Shown here one piece after another: positions 48,614 through 57,112 of a stretch of DNA of 64,000 nucleotides (its first letter is position 1; each line of letters starts with the position of its first letter). A program made the position numbers and the translations under genes. Location: positions 62,001 through 126,000 of the forward strand of contig JBDTEO010000019.1 of NCBI GenBank assembly GCA_039922495.1, in the 5' to 3' direction. The notes under the pieces were generated by a model. The model was not told the origin of the DNA. It did not search any database and was given only the letters and a program-made list of their open reading frames with translations. The stretch is from JALYYC01 sp039922495 (lineage in GTDB: Bacteria; Chloroflexota; Dormibacteria; CF-121).

Positions 48614-49279
48614 ATGGAAGTCCAGGCAAAGGCGAAGTGGGTTCGGACGTCACCGCGCAAGGTGCGGCTGGTGGCACAGGGACTGCGCAACCTCCCCGTC
48701 GGGGAGGCGTTGACCGCATGCCAGTTCATGCCGCGGGCGGCTGCGCGCGATGTCGCCAAGGTGATCCGGTCCGCCCAGGCCAATGCCGAAAACAACTTCA
48801 ACCTGGTCAGGGATGATCTCGTGATCAAGGAGATCCGGGTCGAGGCGGGTCCGATGCTGAAACGTGGCCAGCCGCGGGCCATGGGCCGCCTGTTCAGCAT
48901 CTTCAAGCGCACCAGTCACATTACCGCCGTGATCGAGGACCGGCCGGGGGTGGCTCGCCGGCGACCGGCATCGTTGCCACGGGCTCCGCAGCCGCAGGCG
49001 GCGCGGCCCACGGGCGCGACCGGCGCCGCCGAGCCGGCCCGACGCGCGCCACGAGGCAGGGCGGCCGCCGCCGCGGCCGCCGCAGCCGCCGAGCCCGCCC
49101 CGCAAGCGACCACCGAGTCCGACGAGATCGAGGAAACGCCGAAGCCGCGGCGTGCCAGGACGGAAACCCCGAAGGCGGAGACGCCCAAGGCAGAAAAGCC
49201 GAAGGCCGGCGCGCCAAAGACCGAGAGCAAGAAGAAGGACGCACCAAAGAAAGAGACCAAGGAGAAAAAGAGCAAGTAG
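48614..49279 (+). CDS. rplV: 50S ribosomal protein L22 with long C-terminal extension
   Basis: 221 residues, about twice the usual ~110. Residues ~1-112 are a normal L22 (WVRTSPRKVRLVAQGLRNLP, the tunnel hairpin with GPMLKRGQPRAMGRLFSIFK). The remaining ~109 residues are low complexity: an Ala/Pro/Arg part, then an acidic segment, then repeated Lys-Ala-Glu units (KAETPKAEKPKAGAPK) and a Lys-rich end. The tail would probably project from the ribosome surface. Its stop overlaps the rpsC GTG (TAGTG). Confidence 0.95.
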   Translation: MEVQAKAKWVRTSPRKVRLVAQGLRNLPVGEALTACQFMPRAAARDVAKVIRSAQANAENNFNLVRDDLVIKEIRVEAGPMLKRGQPRAMGRLFSIFKRTSHITAVIEDRPGVARRRPASLPRAPQPQAARPTGATGAAEPARRAPRGRAAAAAAAAAAEPAPQATTESDEIEETPKPRRARTETPKAETPKAEKPKAGAPKTESKKKDAPKKETKEKKSK

Positions 49280-50253
49280 TGGGACACAAGGTTCACCCGA
49301 ACGGATTCCGCCTGGGCGTCTACCGAAACTGGGAAGCGAAATGGTTCGCCCCGGACAAGGAGTACAAGGCGCTCTTACTGGAAGACGTCCGCCTGCGACG
49401 GATGCTGCTCGCGCGGCTGAAAAACGCCGGCGTCGCCCGGATCGAGACCGAGCGCTCCTCGAGCGCCCTGACCGTGACCCTCCATACGGCCAAGCCCGGC
49501 ATCGTGATCGGGAAGGGCGGGACGAGCGTCGACCAGCTTCGCGATGAGCTGGAGAAGCGGACCGGGAAGCGGGTGCGGGTCACCATCCAGGAGATCAAGA
49601 AGCCGGAGCTCAGCGCCCAGCTGGTGGCCGAAAACGTCGCGGCCCAGCTGGAGAAGCGGATCGCGTTCCGCCGCGCCATCAAGCAGTCGCTGATGAAGAC
49701 GATGCGGGCCGGCGCGCAGGGCGTGAAGATCCGGGTCAAGGGTCGCCTCGGCGGCTCGGAGATGGGTCGCATCGAGTGGAACCGGGAGGGCCGGGTCCCG
49801 TTGCACACCCTGAAGGCCGACATCGACTTCGGCCAGACCGAGGCGAAGACCACCTTTGGTCGGATCGGCGTTTCCGCCTGGGTTTACACCGGCAACTTCC
49901 CGACCGATACGCCGGCGCGGGTCGTTCCGGCCGCCGCCGAGGAGCCCGCTGACGGTGGCGTGCCGCTGGGGGCCAGCCTGCCGGTGCCGGTTGCCGAGCT
50001 GCTGCCGGTTGAGGTGATCGCCGAGACGGCGCCGTCCGCCCCGGCCGAGGCCCAGCCTGCCGTGACGGCAACCGCGGAGGCACCCGCCAAACCAAAGCGC
50101 GCGCCTCGAGCGGCAAAGACGACGGCGGCGGAAGGCCCTGTCGAGAAGCCGGCACCAACGCGCGCGACCAGGGCCAAAGCAGTCCCCGCCGCAACCGACG
50201 CCGCCGGTGCACCGAAGACGCCGAAACCCCGAACCACAAAGAAGAAGGAATAG
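49279..50253 (+). CDS. rpsC: 30S ribosomal protein S3 with C-terminal extension
   Basis: 324 residues against ~210-235 normally. The KH domain (TAKPGIVIGKGGTSVDQLRD) and the C-terminal domain (GRLGGSEMGRIEWNREGRVP) are intact up to about residue 213. The last ~110 residues are an Ala/Pro/Glu-rich stretch and then a Lys-rich end (AKPKRAPRAAKTT). S3 forms the mRNA entry site and helicase centre. It begins with GTG overlapping the rplV stop. Confidence 0.96.
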   Translation: MGHKVHPNGFRLGVYRNWEAKWFAPDKEYKALLLEDVRLRRMLLARLKNAGVARIETERSSSALTVTLHTAKPGIVIGKGGTSVDQLRDELEKRTGKRVRVTIQEIKKPELSAQLVAENVAAQLEKRIAFRRAIKQSLMKTMRAGAQGVKIRVKGRLGGSEMGRIEWNREGRVPLHTLKADIDFGQTEAKTTFGRIGVSAWVYTGNFPTDTPARVVPAAAEEPADGGVPLGASLPVPVAELLPVEVIAETAPSAPAEAQPAVTATAEAPAKPKRAPRAAKTTAAEGPVEKPAPTRATRAKAVPAATDAAGAPKTPKPRTTKKKE

Positions 50254-50259
50254 GAGAGG

Positions 50260-50916
50260 ATGCTCTTACCCGCTCGCGTCAAATGGCGTAAGCCACATCG
50301 CGGCCGCCGCAGCGGCGTCGCGACCCAGGGCAATGATCTAGCCTTCGGGGAGTTTGGTTTGCAGGCCGCGGAAGCTGCCTGGATGACCAACCGGCAGATC
50401 GAGGCGTCGCGCCGCGTGATGACCCGCTTTGTTCGTCGCGGCGGCAAGGTCTTCATCCGCATCTTTCCCGACAAGGGCGTCACCAAGAAGCCCGCCGAGA
50501 CCCGGATGGGCAGCGGTAAGGGCACGCCCGAGGGCTGGGTCGCCGTGGTCAAGCCGGGCCGCGTCCTCTTCGAGATGGGCGGTGTCACCCCCGAGATGGC
50601 GAAGCGCGCGTTTCAACTGGCGGCCTACAAGCTGCCGATGAAGACCCGGACGCTCGGGATCAAGTCGGGCGTTAAGGCCGCGACCGACGTCAAGATCAAG
50701 GGCCCGGCGGAAGTCAAGCCTGGTGAGAGCGCCGAAGCCGGCGCCATCGCGGCGCCCGCGGCAGCTGCCGTCAGGGGTCCGAAGGCCGCGCCCGGAGCGG
50801 CGCCCACCGCCAAGCCGGCGCCTGGAACGGCGCCCGCCGCCAAGGGAGCGGCCGGCAAGGGTGCCGCCGCGGCTGCCGCACCGGTCAAGCCGGCCAAGGG
50901 CGGAGGGAAAAAATGA
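50260..50916 (+). CDS. rplP: 50S ribosomal protein L16 with C-terminal extension
   Basis: 218 residues against ~137 normally. The core (LLPARVKWRKPHRGRRSGVA, RRGGKVFIRIFPDKGVTKKP, RMGSGKGTPEGWVAVVKPG) is normal to about residue 140, followed by a ~78-residue Ala/Pro/Lys-rich tail (AAPGTAPAAKGAAGKGA-like). L16 organises the A-site tRNA region of the large subunit. The rpmC start overlaps its stop (ATGA). Confidence 0.95.
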   Translation: MLLPARVKWRKPHRGRRSGVATQGNDLAFGEFGLQAAEAAWMTNRQIEASRRVMTRFVRRGGKVFIRIFPDKGVTKKPAETRMGSGKGTPEGWVAVVKPGRVLFEMGGVTPEMAKRAFQLAAYKLPMKTRTLGIKSGVKAATDVKIKGPAEVKPGESAEAGAIAAPAAAAVRGPKAAPGAAPTAKPAPGTAPAAKGAAGKGAAAAAAPVKPAKGGGKK

Positions 50917-51185
50917 AAGTCAAGGATCTCCACGCCATGTCGATGACGGACCTGCAGAAGCAGCTGAAGAACTCCCGCCAGGAGCTCTTCAACCTGCGCT
51001 TCCAGATGGCCACCGGCCAGCTGGCGAATCATCGCCAGATCCGGCATGTCCGCAACAGCCTGGCGCAGATTCTGACCGAGATCCATCTGAAGGAACGGGA
51101 TTCGGGCGAGGGTGCAACGGCGGTCGCCGTGGCCGAGGCGCCCAGGCCGCGCCGCCGCCGCGCGGCTGCTGAGGAGAAGAAGTGA
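50913..51185 (+). CDS. rpmC: 50S ribosomal protein L29
   Basis: 90 residues, somewhat longer than the usual ~65. KVKDLHAMSMTDLQKQLKNS and LFNLRFQMATGQLANHRQIR are the L29 core; the last ~25 residues are an Ala/Arg-rich tail. L29 lies by the tunnel exit next to L23. It overlaps rplP upstream and rpsQ downstream (GTGA). Confidence 0.95.
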   Translation: MKVKDLHAMSMTDLQKQLKNSRQELFNLRFQMATGQLANHRQIRHVRNSLAQILTEIHLKERDSGEGATAVAVAEAPRPRRRRAAAEEKK

Positions 51186-51460
51186 GCGAAGACGCAAGTC
51201 AGACTACGGAGCGCGCCATGCGCAAGAGCCGCACCGGGCTTGTCATCAGCGACAAGATGGACAAGACCGTGGTCGTGCAGGTGCAGACGCTCAAGGAGCA
51301 CCCCAAATACCACAAGGTCATCCGCCAGTCGACCCGGTTCAAGGCCCACGACGAGCAGAACCAGTGCAAGGTCGGCGACCGCGTCCGGATCATGGAAACG
51401 CGGCCGCTCTCGCACGACAAGCGCTGGCGCGTGGTCGCCATCGTGGAGAAGGCGAAATAA
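51182..51460 (+). CDS. rpsQ: 30S ribosomal protein S17
   Basis: 92 residues from a GTG that overlaps the rpmC stop; an ATG at 51218 would give 80. SRTGLVISDKMDKTVVVQVQ, KYHKVIRQSTRFKAHDE and GDRVRIMETRPLSHDKRWRV are S17 signatures. It is a primary 16S rRNA binding protein of the 5' domain with an OB fold. Confidence 0.95.
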   Translation: MSEDASQTTERAMRKSRTGLVISDKMDKTVVVQVQTLKEHPKYHKVIRQSTRFKAHDEQNQCKVGDRVRIMETRPLSHDKRWRVVAIVEKAK

Positions 51461-51461
51461 C

Positions 51462-51830
51462 GTGGTTCAACAGGAGACGCGGCTGAAGGTGGCGGATAAC
51501 ACGGGCGCGCGTGAAGTTCTGTGTATCCGGGTCATGGGTGGCCACTACCGCAAGTACGCGTCCATCGGCGATGTGATCACGGCGGCGGTGACCGTCGCCA
51601 CGCCTGGCGGCCAGGTCAAGAAGAGCGAGATCGTCAAGGCGGTCGTCGTCCGGACGTCGCGCGAGTTCCGCCGTGCCGATGGCTCGACGATCCGCTTCGA
51701 CGAGAACGCGGCCGTCATCCTCGGTCCGCAGAACAACCCGCGGGGCACCCGTATCTTCGGCCCGGTTGCCCGCGAGCTTCGCGACAAGAACTTCATGAAG
51801 ATCGTTTCCCTGGCACCGGAGGTTCTCTGA
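51462..51830 (+). CDS. rplN: 50S ribosomal protein L14
   Basis: 122 residues, exactly the family length, from GTG at 51462. LKVADNTGAREVLCIRVMGG, DGSTIRFDENAAVILGPQNN and the PRGTRIFGPVARELRDKNF end are diagnostic. L14 sits at the intersubunit face and is the docking site of silencing factor RsfS. A longer frame upstream overlaps rpsQ and is not coding. Confidence 0.96.
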   Translation: MVQQETRLKVADNTGAREVLCIRVMGGHYRKYASIGDVITAAVTVATPGGQVKKSEIVKAVVVRTSREFRRADGSTIRFDENAAVILGPQNNPRGTRIFGPVARELRDKNFMKIVSLAPEVL

Positions 51831-51832
51831 AC

Positions 51833-52192
51833 ATGTCCCGTCTCCATCTCGACATCCACCGTGACGACACCGTCCAGGTCATGGCCGGCAAGGACCGTGG
51901 CAAGCGCGGGGTCGTCATGCGCACGCTGCCGGAGCAGCGCAAGATCGTCGTCAAAGGCGTTAACGTCCTCAAGCGGCACCAGAAAGCGGGCCAGCAAAAG
52001 GGCGGAACCAACGTGATGCAGGCCGGCATCGTCGACTTCGAGTCGCCGCTGGCGTACTCGAACGTCATGCTTGTCTGCAACAAGTGCGATAAGCCGACCC
52101 GGATCCGAAAGACGGAGCTGCCGAACGGCCGGAAGGCCATCGTTTGCGTCAAGTGCGGCGATGTCTACGAGCGGGCGAGGAACAAGGTATGA
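51833..52192 (+). CDS. rplX: 50S ribosomal protein L24
   Basis: 119 residues. The KOW motif lies in DDTVQVMAGKDRGKRGVVMR, and the later HQKAGQQKGGTNVMQAGI is typical. The C-terminal part contains two Cys pairs (CNKC, CVKC), a zinc-ribbon-like pattern frequent in Gram-positive-like L24. L24 starts assembly of the large subunit. The frame's stop overlaps the rplE ATG. Confidence 0.95.
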   Translation: MSRLHLDIHRDDTVQVMAGKDRGKRGVVMRTLPEQRKIVVKGVNVLKRHQKAGQQKGGTNVMQAGIVDFESPLAYSNVMLVCNKCDKPTRIRKTELPNGRKAIVCVKCGDVYERARNKV

Positions 52193-52758
52193 GTGTCGCG
52201 GCGAATCCGAACAAGGCGGAGCTGCGCCTCAAGCAGCGTTACCAGGACAAGATCGTGCCAGCCCTGATCCAGCGGTTCGCATACACGAACACGCTGCAGG
52301 TGCCACGGCTGGTCAAGGTCGTCGCCAACATCGGCATGGGTGAGTCGATTCAGAACGGCAAAGCGCTCGACGCCGCGGTGGCCGACCTCAAGAAGATCAC
52401 CGGCCAGCAGCCCGTGGTCACCAAGTCGCGCAAGGCGATCGCGAACTTCAAGCTTCGCGCCGGCCTGCCGATCGGCGTCAAGGTGACGCTGCGGGGTGCC
52501 CGCATGTACCAGTTCATGGACAAGCTGCTGTCGGTCGGTCTGCCACGGATTCGCGACTTCCGCGGCATCGCCCCGAGCGGCTTCGACGGCAAGGGCAATT
52601 ACACGCTCGGACTTCGTGAGCAATTGATTTTTCCCGAGATCGAGTACGACAAGGTCGACAAAGTTCGGGGACTCGAGGTCACCTTCGTGACGACGGCGCG
52701 TACCGATGAGGAGGCGCGGGCGCTCTTGACGGAACTCGGGTTTCCATTCAGGAAGTGA
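52189..52758 (+). CDS. rplE: 50S ribosomal protein L5
   Basis: 189 residues from ATG at 52189, overlapping the rplX stop. LVKVVANIGMGESIQNGKAL, QQPVVTKSRKAIANFKLRAG and GNYTLGLREQLIFPEIEYDK are diagnostic. L5 binds 5S rRNA and forms a bridge to the 30S head. A longer frame upstream lies inside rplX and is not coding. Confidence 0.96.
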   Translation: MSVAANPNKAELRLKQRYQDKIVPALIQRFAYTNTLQVPRLVKVVANIGMGESIQNGKALDAAVADLKKITGQQPVVTKSRKAIANFKLRAGLPIGVKVTLRGARMYQFMDKLLSVGLPRIRDFRGIAPSGFDGKGNYTLGLREQLIFPEIEYDKVDKVRGLEVTFVTTARTDEEARALLTELGFPFRK

Positions 52759-52767
52759 GGATCATTC

Positions 52768-52953
52768 TTGGCTAAGAAATCGACGATCAATCGCGGCCTC
52801 CGCAAGCACAAGCACGCCGTGTCGCAGCACAACCGCTGCAACCTGTGCGGGCGACCGCGTTCATACATGCGCAAGTTCGGCATTTGCCGCATCTGCTTCC
52901 GCACGCTTTCTTCGCAGGGACAGGTTCCCGGCGTGAAGAAGTCGTCGTGGTGA
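52768..52953 (+). CDS. rpsN: 30S ribosomal protein S14, zinc type
   Basis: 61 residues, the compact zinc-binding form. Two Cys pairs are present, in CNLCGRPRSYMRKFGICRIC. It starts with TTG at 52768 with GAGG upstream. S14 is needed for late assembly of the 30S head. The C+ type is usual in Gram-positives and Chloroflexota. Confidence 0.95.
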   Translation: MAKKSTINRGLRKHKHAVSQHNRCNLCGRPRSYMRKFGICRICFRTLSSQGQVPGVKKSSW

Positions 52954-52969
52954 GGAGGGGACTGAAGGA

Positions 52970-53365
52970 ATGAGTACCGATACCATCGCGGACATGCTGA
53001 CCAGAATTCGCAATGCGAACACGGCTGGGCATGCCAAGGTCGGCATGCCGGCCTCCCGCGTCGGCGTGGAGATCGCCCGTGTGCTCAAGGAGCAGGGCTA
53101 CATCGCGACCTACGACGTGGCCACCGCCGAACAGGGTCCAAAGCTCGACATCACGTTCAAGCCCAAGACCACGCGCGGCAAGTCGCTCGGCGGCGTGCGG
53201 CGGATCAGCAAGCCCGGACTACGGGTCTACGCCCGCAAGACCGAGATCCCTCGCGTCCTCGGCGGGCTCGGCATCGTCATCCTCTCGACCTCCCACGGTG
53301 TGATGTCCGGACAGGAAGCGACCCGCGCCGGCCTCGGCGGCGAGGTCGTGTGCTACGTTTGGTGA
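52970..53365 (+). CDS. rpsH: 30S ribosomal protein S8
   Basis: 131 residues. DTIADMLTRIRNANTAGHAK opens it, and the RNA-binding C-terminal loop GLGIVILSTSHGVMSGQEAT is intact. In many bacteria S8 represses the spc operon. GAGGGGA precedes the ATG. Confidence 0.97.
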   Translation: MSTDTIADMLTRIRNANTAGHAKVGMPASRVGVEIARVLKEQGYIATYDVATAEQGPKLDITFKPKTTRGKSLGGVRRISKPGLRVYARKTEIPRVLGGLGIVILSTSHGVMSGQEATRAGLGGEVVCYVW

Positions 53366-53369
53366 TCCC

Positions 53370-53924
53370 ATGAGCAGAATTGGCAAGCTTCCAGTCGCGA
53401 TTCCGGGCGGGGTGACCGTGGACATCCACGACCACACGCTCGTCGTCAAGAGCGGGAAGTCCGAGCTCACCCGGCAGATCAACCCCGACATGAAGGTGTC
53501 GGTCAAGGGCAGCACGGTCGTCGTCGAGCGGCCGAGCGAGTCCAAGCTGCACCGCTCGCTGCACGGCCTGACCCGGACGTTGGTCTGGAACATGATCGAA
53601 GGCGTGAGCAAGGGCTACGAGAAACAGCTCGAGTTGGTCGGCGTCGGCTACCGGGCGTCGAAGCAGGGCGAGGCCCTGGTGCTCAATGTGGGCTTCTCAC
53701 ACCCGGTCCGCTATCCCGTCCCAAAGGGAATCACGATCGACGTCCCCGAGCCGACGAAGATCTCGATCAAGGGCGCGAACAAGGAAGTCGTCGGCCAGGT
53801 GGCCGCCGAAGTCCGAAAGGTCCGCCCCCCGGAACCCTACAAGGGCAAAGGGATCCTCTACCGCGGCGAGCGGATCCGCCGTAAGGCCGGCAAGACCGGC
53901 AAGACCGCGGGAGCGGCAAAGTAA
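53370..53924 (+). CDS. rplF: 50S ribosomal protein L6
   Basis: 184 residues, normal length. RIGKLPVAIPGGVTVDIHDH, the ELVGVGYRASKQGEALVLNV second-domain start and PPEPYKGKGILYRGERIRRK near the C-terminus are diagnostic. L6 lies at the base of the L7/L12 stalk. Its stop overlaps the rplR start. Confidence 0.97.
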   Translation: MSRIGKLPVAIPGGVTVDIHDHTLVVKSGKSELTRQINPDMKVSVKGSTVVVERPSESKLHRSLHGLTRTLVWNMIEGVSKGYEKQLELVGVGYRASKQGEALVLNVGFSHPVRYPVPKGITIDVPEPTKISIKGANKEVVGQVAAEVRKVRPPEPYKGKGILYRGERIRRKAGKTGKTAGAAK

Positions 53925-54292
53925 TGTACAAGACCCAGGAGCGCCGCACGCTGCGGCTGAAGCGCCATGTACGGCTCCGGACCAAGATCGAAGGCGGGCC
54001 ACAACGGCCGCGCCTCAGCGTCTTCCGCAGCCTGCACCATGTCTACGCCCAGGTGATCGACGACGTCGCCGGCCGCACGCTGGCATCCGCCTCGACCACG
54101 GATGCCGACCTGCGCAAGGCGCTCAAGTCCGGGTCGGGTGCCGACGGCGCCGCCGCGGTCGGCAAGAGCATTGCCGAGCGGGCCCGGCAAGCGGGCGTCG
54201 AGACGGTCGTCTTCGATCGGGGCGGCTTTCCATATCACGGCCGGGTCAAAGCCCTGGCCGAGGCAGCCCGTAGCGCGGGCTTGAAGTTCTAA
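53924..54292 (+). CDS. rplR: 50S ribosomal protein L18
   Basis: 122 residues. RLKRHVRLRTKIEGGPQRPR, RLSVFRSLHHVYAQVIDDVA and GGFPYHGRVKALAEAARSAG identify it. L18 carries 5S rRNA with L5. It shares a base with the rplF stop (TAATG). Confidence 0.96.
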   Translation: MYKTQERRTLRLKRHVRLRTKIEGGPQRPRLSVFRSLHHVYAQVIDDVAGRTLASASTTDADLRKALKSGSGADGAAAVGKSIAERARQAGVETVVFDRGGFPYHGRVKALAEAARSAGLKF

Positions 54293-54300
54293 GGGAGCAA

Positions 54301-54885
54301 ATGGGTTACCAGTACCGCGATCAACGATCGGAATTCAGCGAGAAGGTGGTTCACCTGAACCGCGTCTCGAAGGTCGTCAAGGGTGGCCGTCGCTTCTCCT
54401 TCAGCGCGCTGGTCGTCGTCGGCGACAACAACGGTCGCGTCGGCGCCGGGTTGGGGAAGGCGGGCGAAGTCCCGGAGGCGATCCGCAAGGCGGTCGAGTC
54501 TGCCAAGAAGCACCTCGTCACCGTGCCCATGGTCGGCAGCACCATCCCCCACGAAATCCGGATGAAGAAGGGGGCGGCCAAGGTGATGTTGAAGCCGGCC
54601 GCGCCGGGCACGGGCATTCGGTCCGGCGGGGCGATGCGTGCCGTGGTGGAGCTGTCCGGCGTCAAGGACATGATCACCAAGTCGCTCGGGACGAACAATC
54701 CCGTGAATACTGTGCGCGCGACGCTCGCCGCCCTGGAGGCGCTGCAAACGGCCGAGTCGATCGGGCTCAACCGAGGACGATCGACCGAGGAGATGGCGCG
54801 GTTGAGCCGGCGTGGCCCGAAGCCCGTCGAGCCGGTCGAGGCGCCGGTCGCGGACGCCGAGCCCGAGCCGGAGCCGGTGGCGTAA
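54301..54885 (+). CDS. rpsE: 30S ribosomal protein S5
   Basis: 194 residues, about 27 more than E. coli. VVHLNRVSKVVKGGRRFSFS and GNNNGRVGAGLGKA-like and APGTGIRSGGAMRAVVELSG segments are normal. The extra C-terminus is an acidic Pro/Val/Glu tail (PVEAPVADAEPEPEPVA). S5 works with S4 at the mRNA entry pore and in decoding accuracy. GGGAGC precedes the ATG. Confidence 0.96.
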   Translation: MGYQYRDQRSEFSEKVVHLNRVSKVVKGGRRFSFSALVVVGDNNGRVGAGLGKAGEVPEAIRKAVESAKKHLVTVPMVGSTIPHEIRMKKGAAKVMLKPAAPGTGIRSGGAMRAVVELSGVKDMITKSLGTNNPVNTVRATLAALEALQTAESIGLNRGRSTEEMARLSRRGPKPVEPVEAPVADAEPEPEPVA

Positions 54886-54889
54886 GACG

Positions 54890-55072
54890 ATGTCCACGCT
54901 GAAGATCACCTACGTTCGGAGCACCATCGGACAGAAACCCGCCGCGCAGAAGACGGTCCAGGCGCTCGGTCTGCGCCGGCTTCACCAGACGGTTGAGCTG
55001 CAGGACAGCCCCCAGGTGCGCGGCATGGTTCACAAGGTCCGCCACCTGATCGAGGTCGAGGAAACGAAATGA
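54890..55072 (+). CDS. rpmD: 50S ribosomal protein L30
   Basis: 60 residues, full normal length, from ATG at 54890. KITYVRSTIGQKPAAQKTVQ and the GLRRLHQTVELQDSPQVRGM block are diagnostic. It overlaps the rplO start by four bases (ATGA). A longer upstream frame lies inside rpsE. Confidence 0.95.
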   Translation: MSTLKITYVRSTIGQKPAAQKTVQALGLRRLHQTVELQDSPQVRGMVHKVRHLIEVEETK

Positions 55073-55779
55073 AGCTCCACGAGCTCCAGCCGTCGCCCGG
55101 CTCGCATAAGGCCCGCAAGCGCGTGGGCCGCGGTCCCGGTTCGGGTCACGGGAAGACCTCGACCCGTGGCCAGAAGGGGCAGCGCGCCCGGACCTCAGTC
55201 AACGTCCCGAAGGCGTTTGAGGGTGGGCAGACGCGTCTCACCATGCGCATCCCCAAATGGCGGGGCTTTCACAACAAGTGGAAGAAGACGTTCGCCATCC
55301 TCAACCTCACCCGTCTGAATCGGTTCGAGGCCGGCGCGGACGTCACCCCGGAGCACCTGGTGGACGCAGGCATCATCAAAGATGTCGGGGCCGGCATCAA
55401 GGTCCTCGGCAGTGGCGACCTGACGCGCAAGCTGACGATCCACGCCCATCGCTTTTCGGCTGAGGCCAAGAAGAAGATTGAGGCGGCTGGCGGGACGGTC
55501 GCGGTGATCGCGGTGCCGCCGCCAATTCGAGAGAAGACCAAGCGGGCCAAGAACCAGCCCAAGCGCGTGATTCCGGTCAAGCCGGAGGATGCCGACGAGG
55601 GCGAGTCGAAGGCGGAGAAGAAGGCGAAGGCGACCAAGGCCGACAAGGCGGCGAAGGCCGAGAAGGCCGAAAAGCCCGCGAAGGCCGAAAAGGCCCCGAA
55701 GGCGCCTCGGGCGGACGCGAGTGACGAGAGTGCGAGTTCGGAGAAGCCCAGTCGCCCGGAAAAGGGTAAGAAAGGCTAA
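55069..55779 (+). CDS. rplO: 50S ribosomal protein L15 with long C-terminal extension
   Basis: 236 residues against ~145-150 normally. The core (HELQPSPGSHKARKRVGRGP, GSGHGKTSTRGQKGQRARTS, RGFHNKWKKTFAILNL) ends near residue 150. The remaining ~85 residues are a strongly charged Lys/Ala/Glu repeat (KAEKAEKPAKAEKAPKAP) resembling histone H1-like tails. L15 is a late assembly protein of the large subunit. secY follows three bases later. Confidence 0.95.
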   Translation: MKLHELQPSPGSHKARKRVGRGPGSGHGKTSTRGQKGQRARTSVNVPKAFEGGQTRLTMRIPKWRGFHNKWKKTFAILNLTRLNRFEAGADVTPEHLVDAGIIKDVGAGIKVLGSGDLTRKLTIHAHRFSAEAKKKIEAAGGTVAVIAVPPPIREKTKRAKNQPKRVIPVKPEDADEGESKAEKKAKATKADKAAKAEKAEKPAKAEKAPKAPRADASDESASSEKPSRPEKGKKG

Positions 55780-55782
55780 ACG

Positions 55783-57087
55783 ATGTTAGAGGCGATTGGC
55801 AACGCCCTACGCATTCCGGAGCTGCGCCGGAAGATCCTGTTCACACTCGGGCTCTTCCTGGTCTTCCGCATCTTCGCGCACATCGCGGTCCCGGGCGCCG
55901 ACAAGGCGGCCCTGGACAAGCTCTTCAACACCAACGCCTTCCTCGGCCTGCTCGACCTCTTCTCCGGTGGCGGGCTGTCGACCTTCTCCATCATCGCGAT
56001 GGGCGTCAACCCGTACATCAACGCTTCGATCATCATGCAGCTGATGACCGTCGTCTCGACCCGGATGAAAGAGCTCAGCAAAGAGGGCGAGTTCGGCCGG
56101 CGCAAGATCACCCGCTGGACGCGCTGGCTCACGGTCGCCCTCGGCCTCTTGCAGGCCTGGGGTCTGACGCTGGTGTTCAGTCGCCAGGGCGTGCTGAGCA
56201 ACAACATCAGCTGGTTCGGCATCGTTGGCATCATGGTCACGCTGACCGCCGGGACGGTCATGCTGATGTGGTTCGGGGAGCTGATCACCGAGTACGGCAT
56301 CGGCAATGGGATCTCGCTCGTGATCTTCGCCGGCATCGTCGGGCGCATCCCGAATACGATCTACAACCTGCTCACCGGCGGCGGGCAGTCGAACCTGGCG
56401 CCATTGATTCTCTTTGCCGCCCTGGCGATCGTCGTGACGGCGTTCATCATCGAGGTCCAGCAAGCACAACGGAAAATTCCAATTCAGTCAGCGCAGCGCG
56501 TGGTCGGTCGCAAGGTCTACCAGGGCCGAAGCTCCCACCTTCCCCTGCGGGTCAACCAGGCGGGAGTCATTCCGATCATCTTTGCGATCTCGATCATGTT
56601 CTTTCCCGTCATCATCGGGAACTTTCTGGCGACGGCGGCATCCCCGTGGGGCGATATCTCTCGTGCCCTACGGACCTACTGGGTTCCGGCAGGGCCCAAT
56701 GTGCCGACCGACATCCTCTATAACGTCGTCTATTTCATCCTGATCTTCGGGTTCACGTACTTCTATACGGCCGTCACCTTTGACCCGGTCGACACGGCCG
56801 ACTACCTGAAGAAGCACGCCGCCTTCATTCCAGGCATCCGGCCCGGGGTCGCCACCGCGCAGTACCTCGACCGCACCATGACCCGGATCACGTTTGCCGG
56901 CGCGCTGTTCCTGGGAGGCGTGACGGTCTTGATTCCGTTGCTGGCCACCGCGTTGACGCGAATTCCAACCCAGAACATGTATCTCGGAGGCACGGCGATT
57001 CTGATCGTGGTCGGCGTTGCCCTCGACACCATGAAACAGATCGAGACGCAGCTCATCATGCGTCAATACAAGGGGTTCATCAAGTAG
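55783..57087 (+). CDS. secY: Preprotein translocase subunit SecY
   Basis: 434 residues with ten membrane helices. Family marks include LFLVFRIFAHIAVPGADKAA at helix 1, FSIIAMGVNPYINASIIMQL, GITL-like GIGNGISLVIFAGIVGRIPN and the cytosolic GIRPGVATAQYLDRTM loop that contacts the ribosome and SecA. It forms the protein-conducting channel with the SecE encoded at 24094. It precedes adk and map, the conserved order. Confidence 0.97.
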   Translation: MLEAIGNALRIPELRRKILFTLGLFLVFRIFAHIAVPGADKAALDKLFNTNAFLGLLDLFSGGGLSTFSIIAMGVNPYINASIIMQLMTVVSTRMKELSKEGEFGRRKITRWTRWLTVALGLLQAWGLTLVFSRQGVLSNNISWFGIVGIMVTLTAGTVMLMWFGELITEYGIGNGISLVIFAGIVGRIPNTIYNLLTGGGQSNLAPLILFAALAIVVTAFIIEVQQAQRKIPIQSAQRVVGRKVYQGRSSHLPLRVNQAGVIPIIFAISIMFFPVIIGNFLATAASPWGDISRALRTYWVPAGPNVPTDILYNVVYFILIFGFTYFYTAVTFDPVDTADYLKKHAAFIPGIRPGVATAQYLDRTMTRITFAGALFLGGVTVLIPLLATALTRIPTQNMYLGGTAILIVVGVALDTMKQIETQLIMRQYKGFIK

Positions 57088-57112
57088 CGAGGCTTCCTCG
57101 CATCCTGACGCC

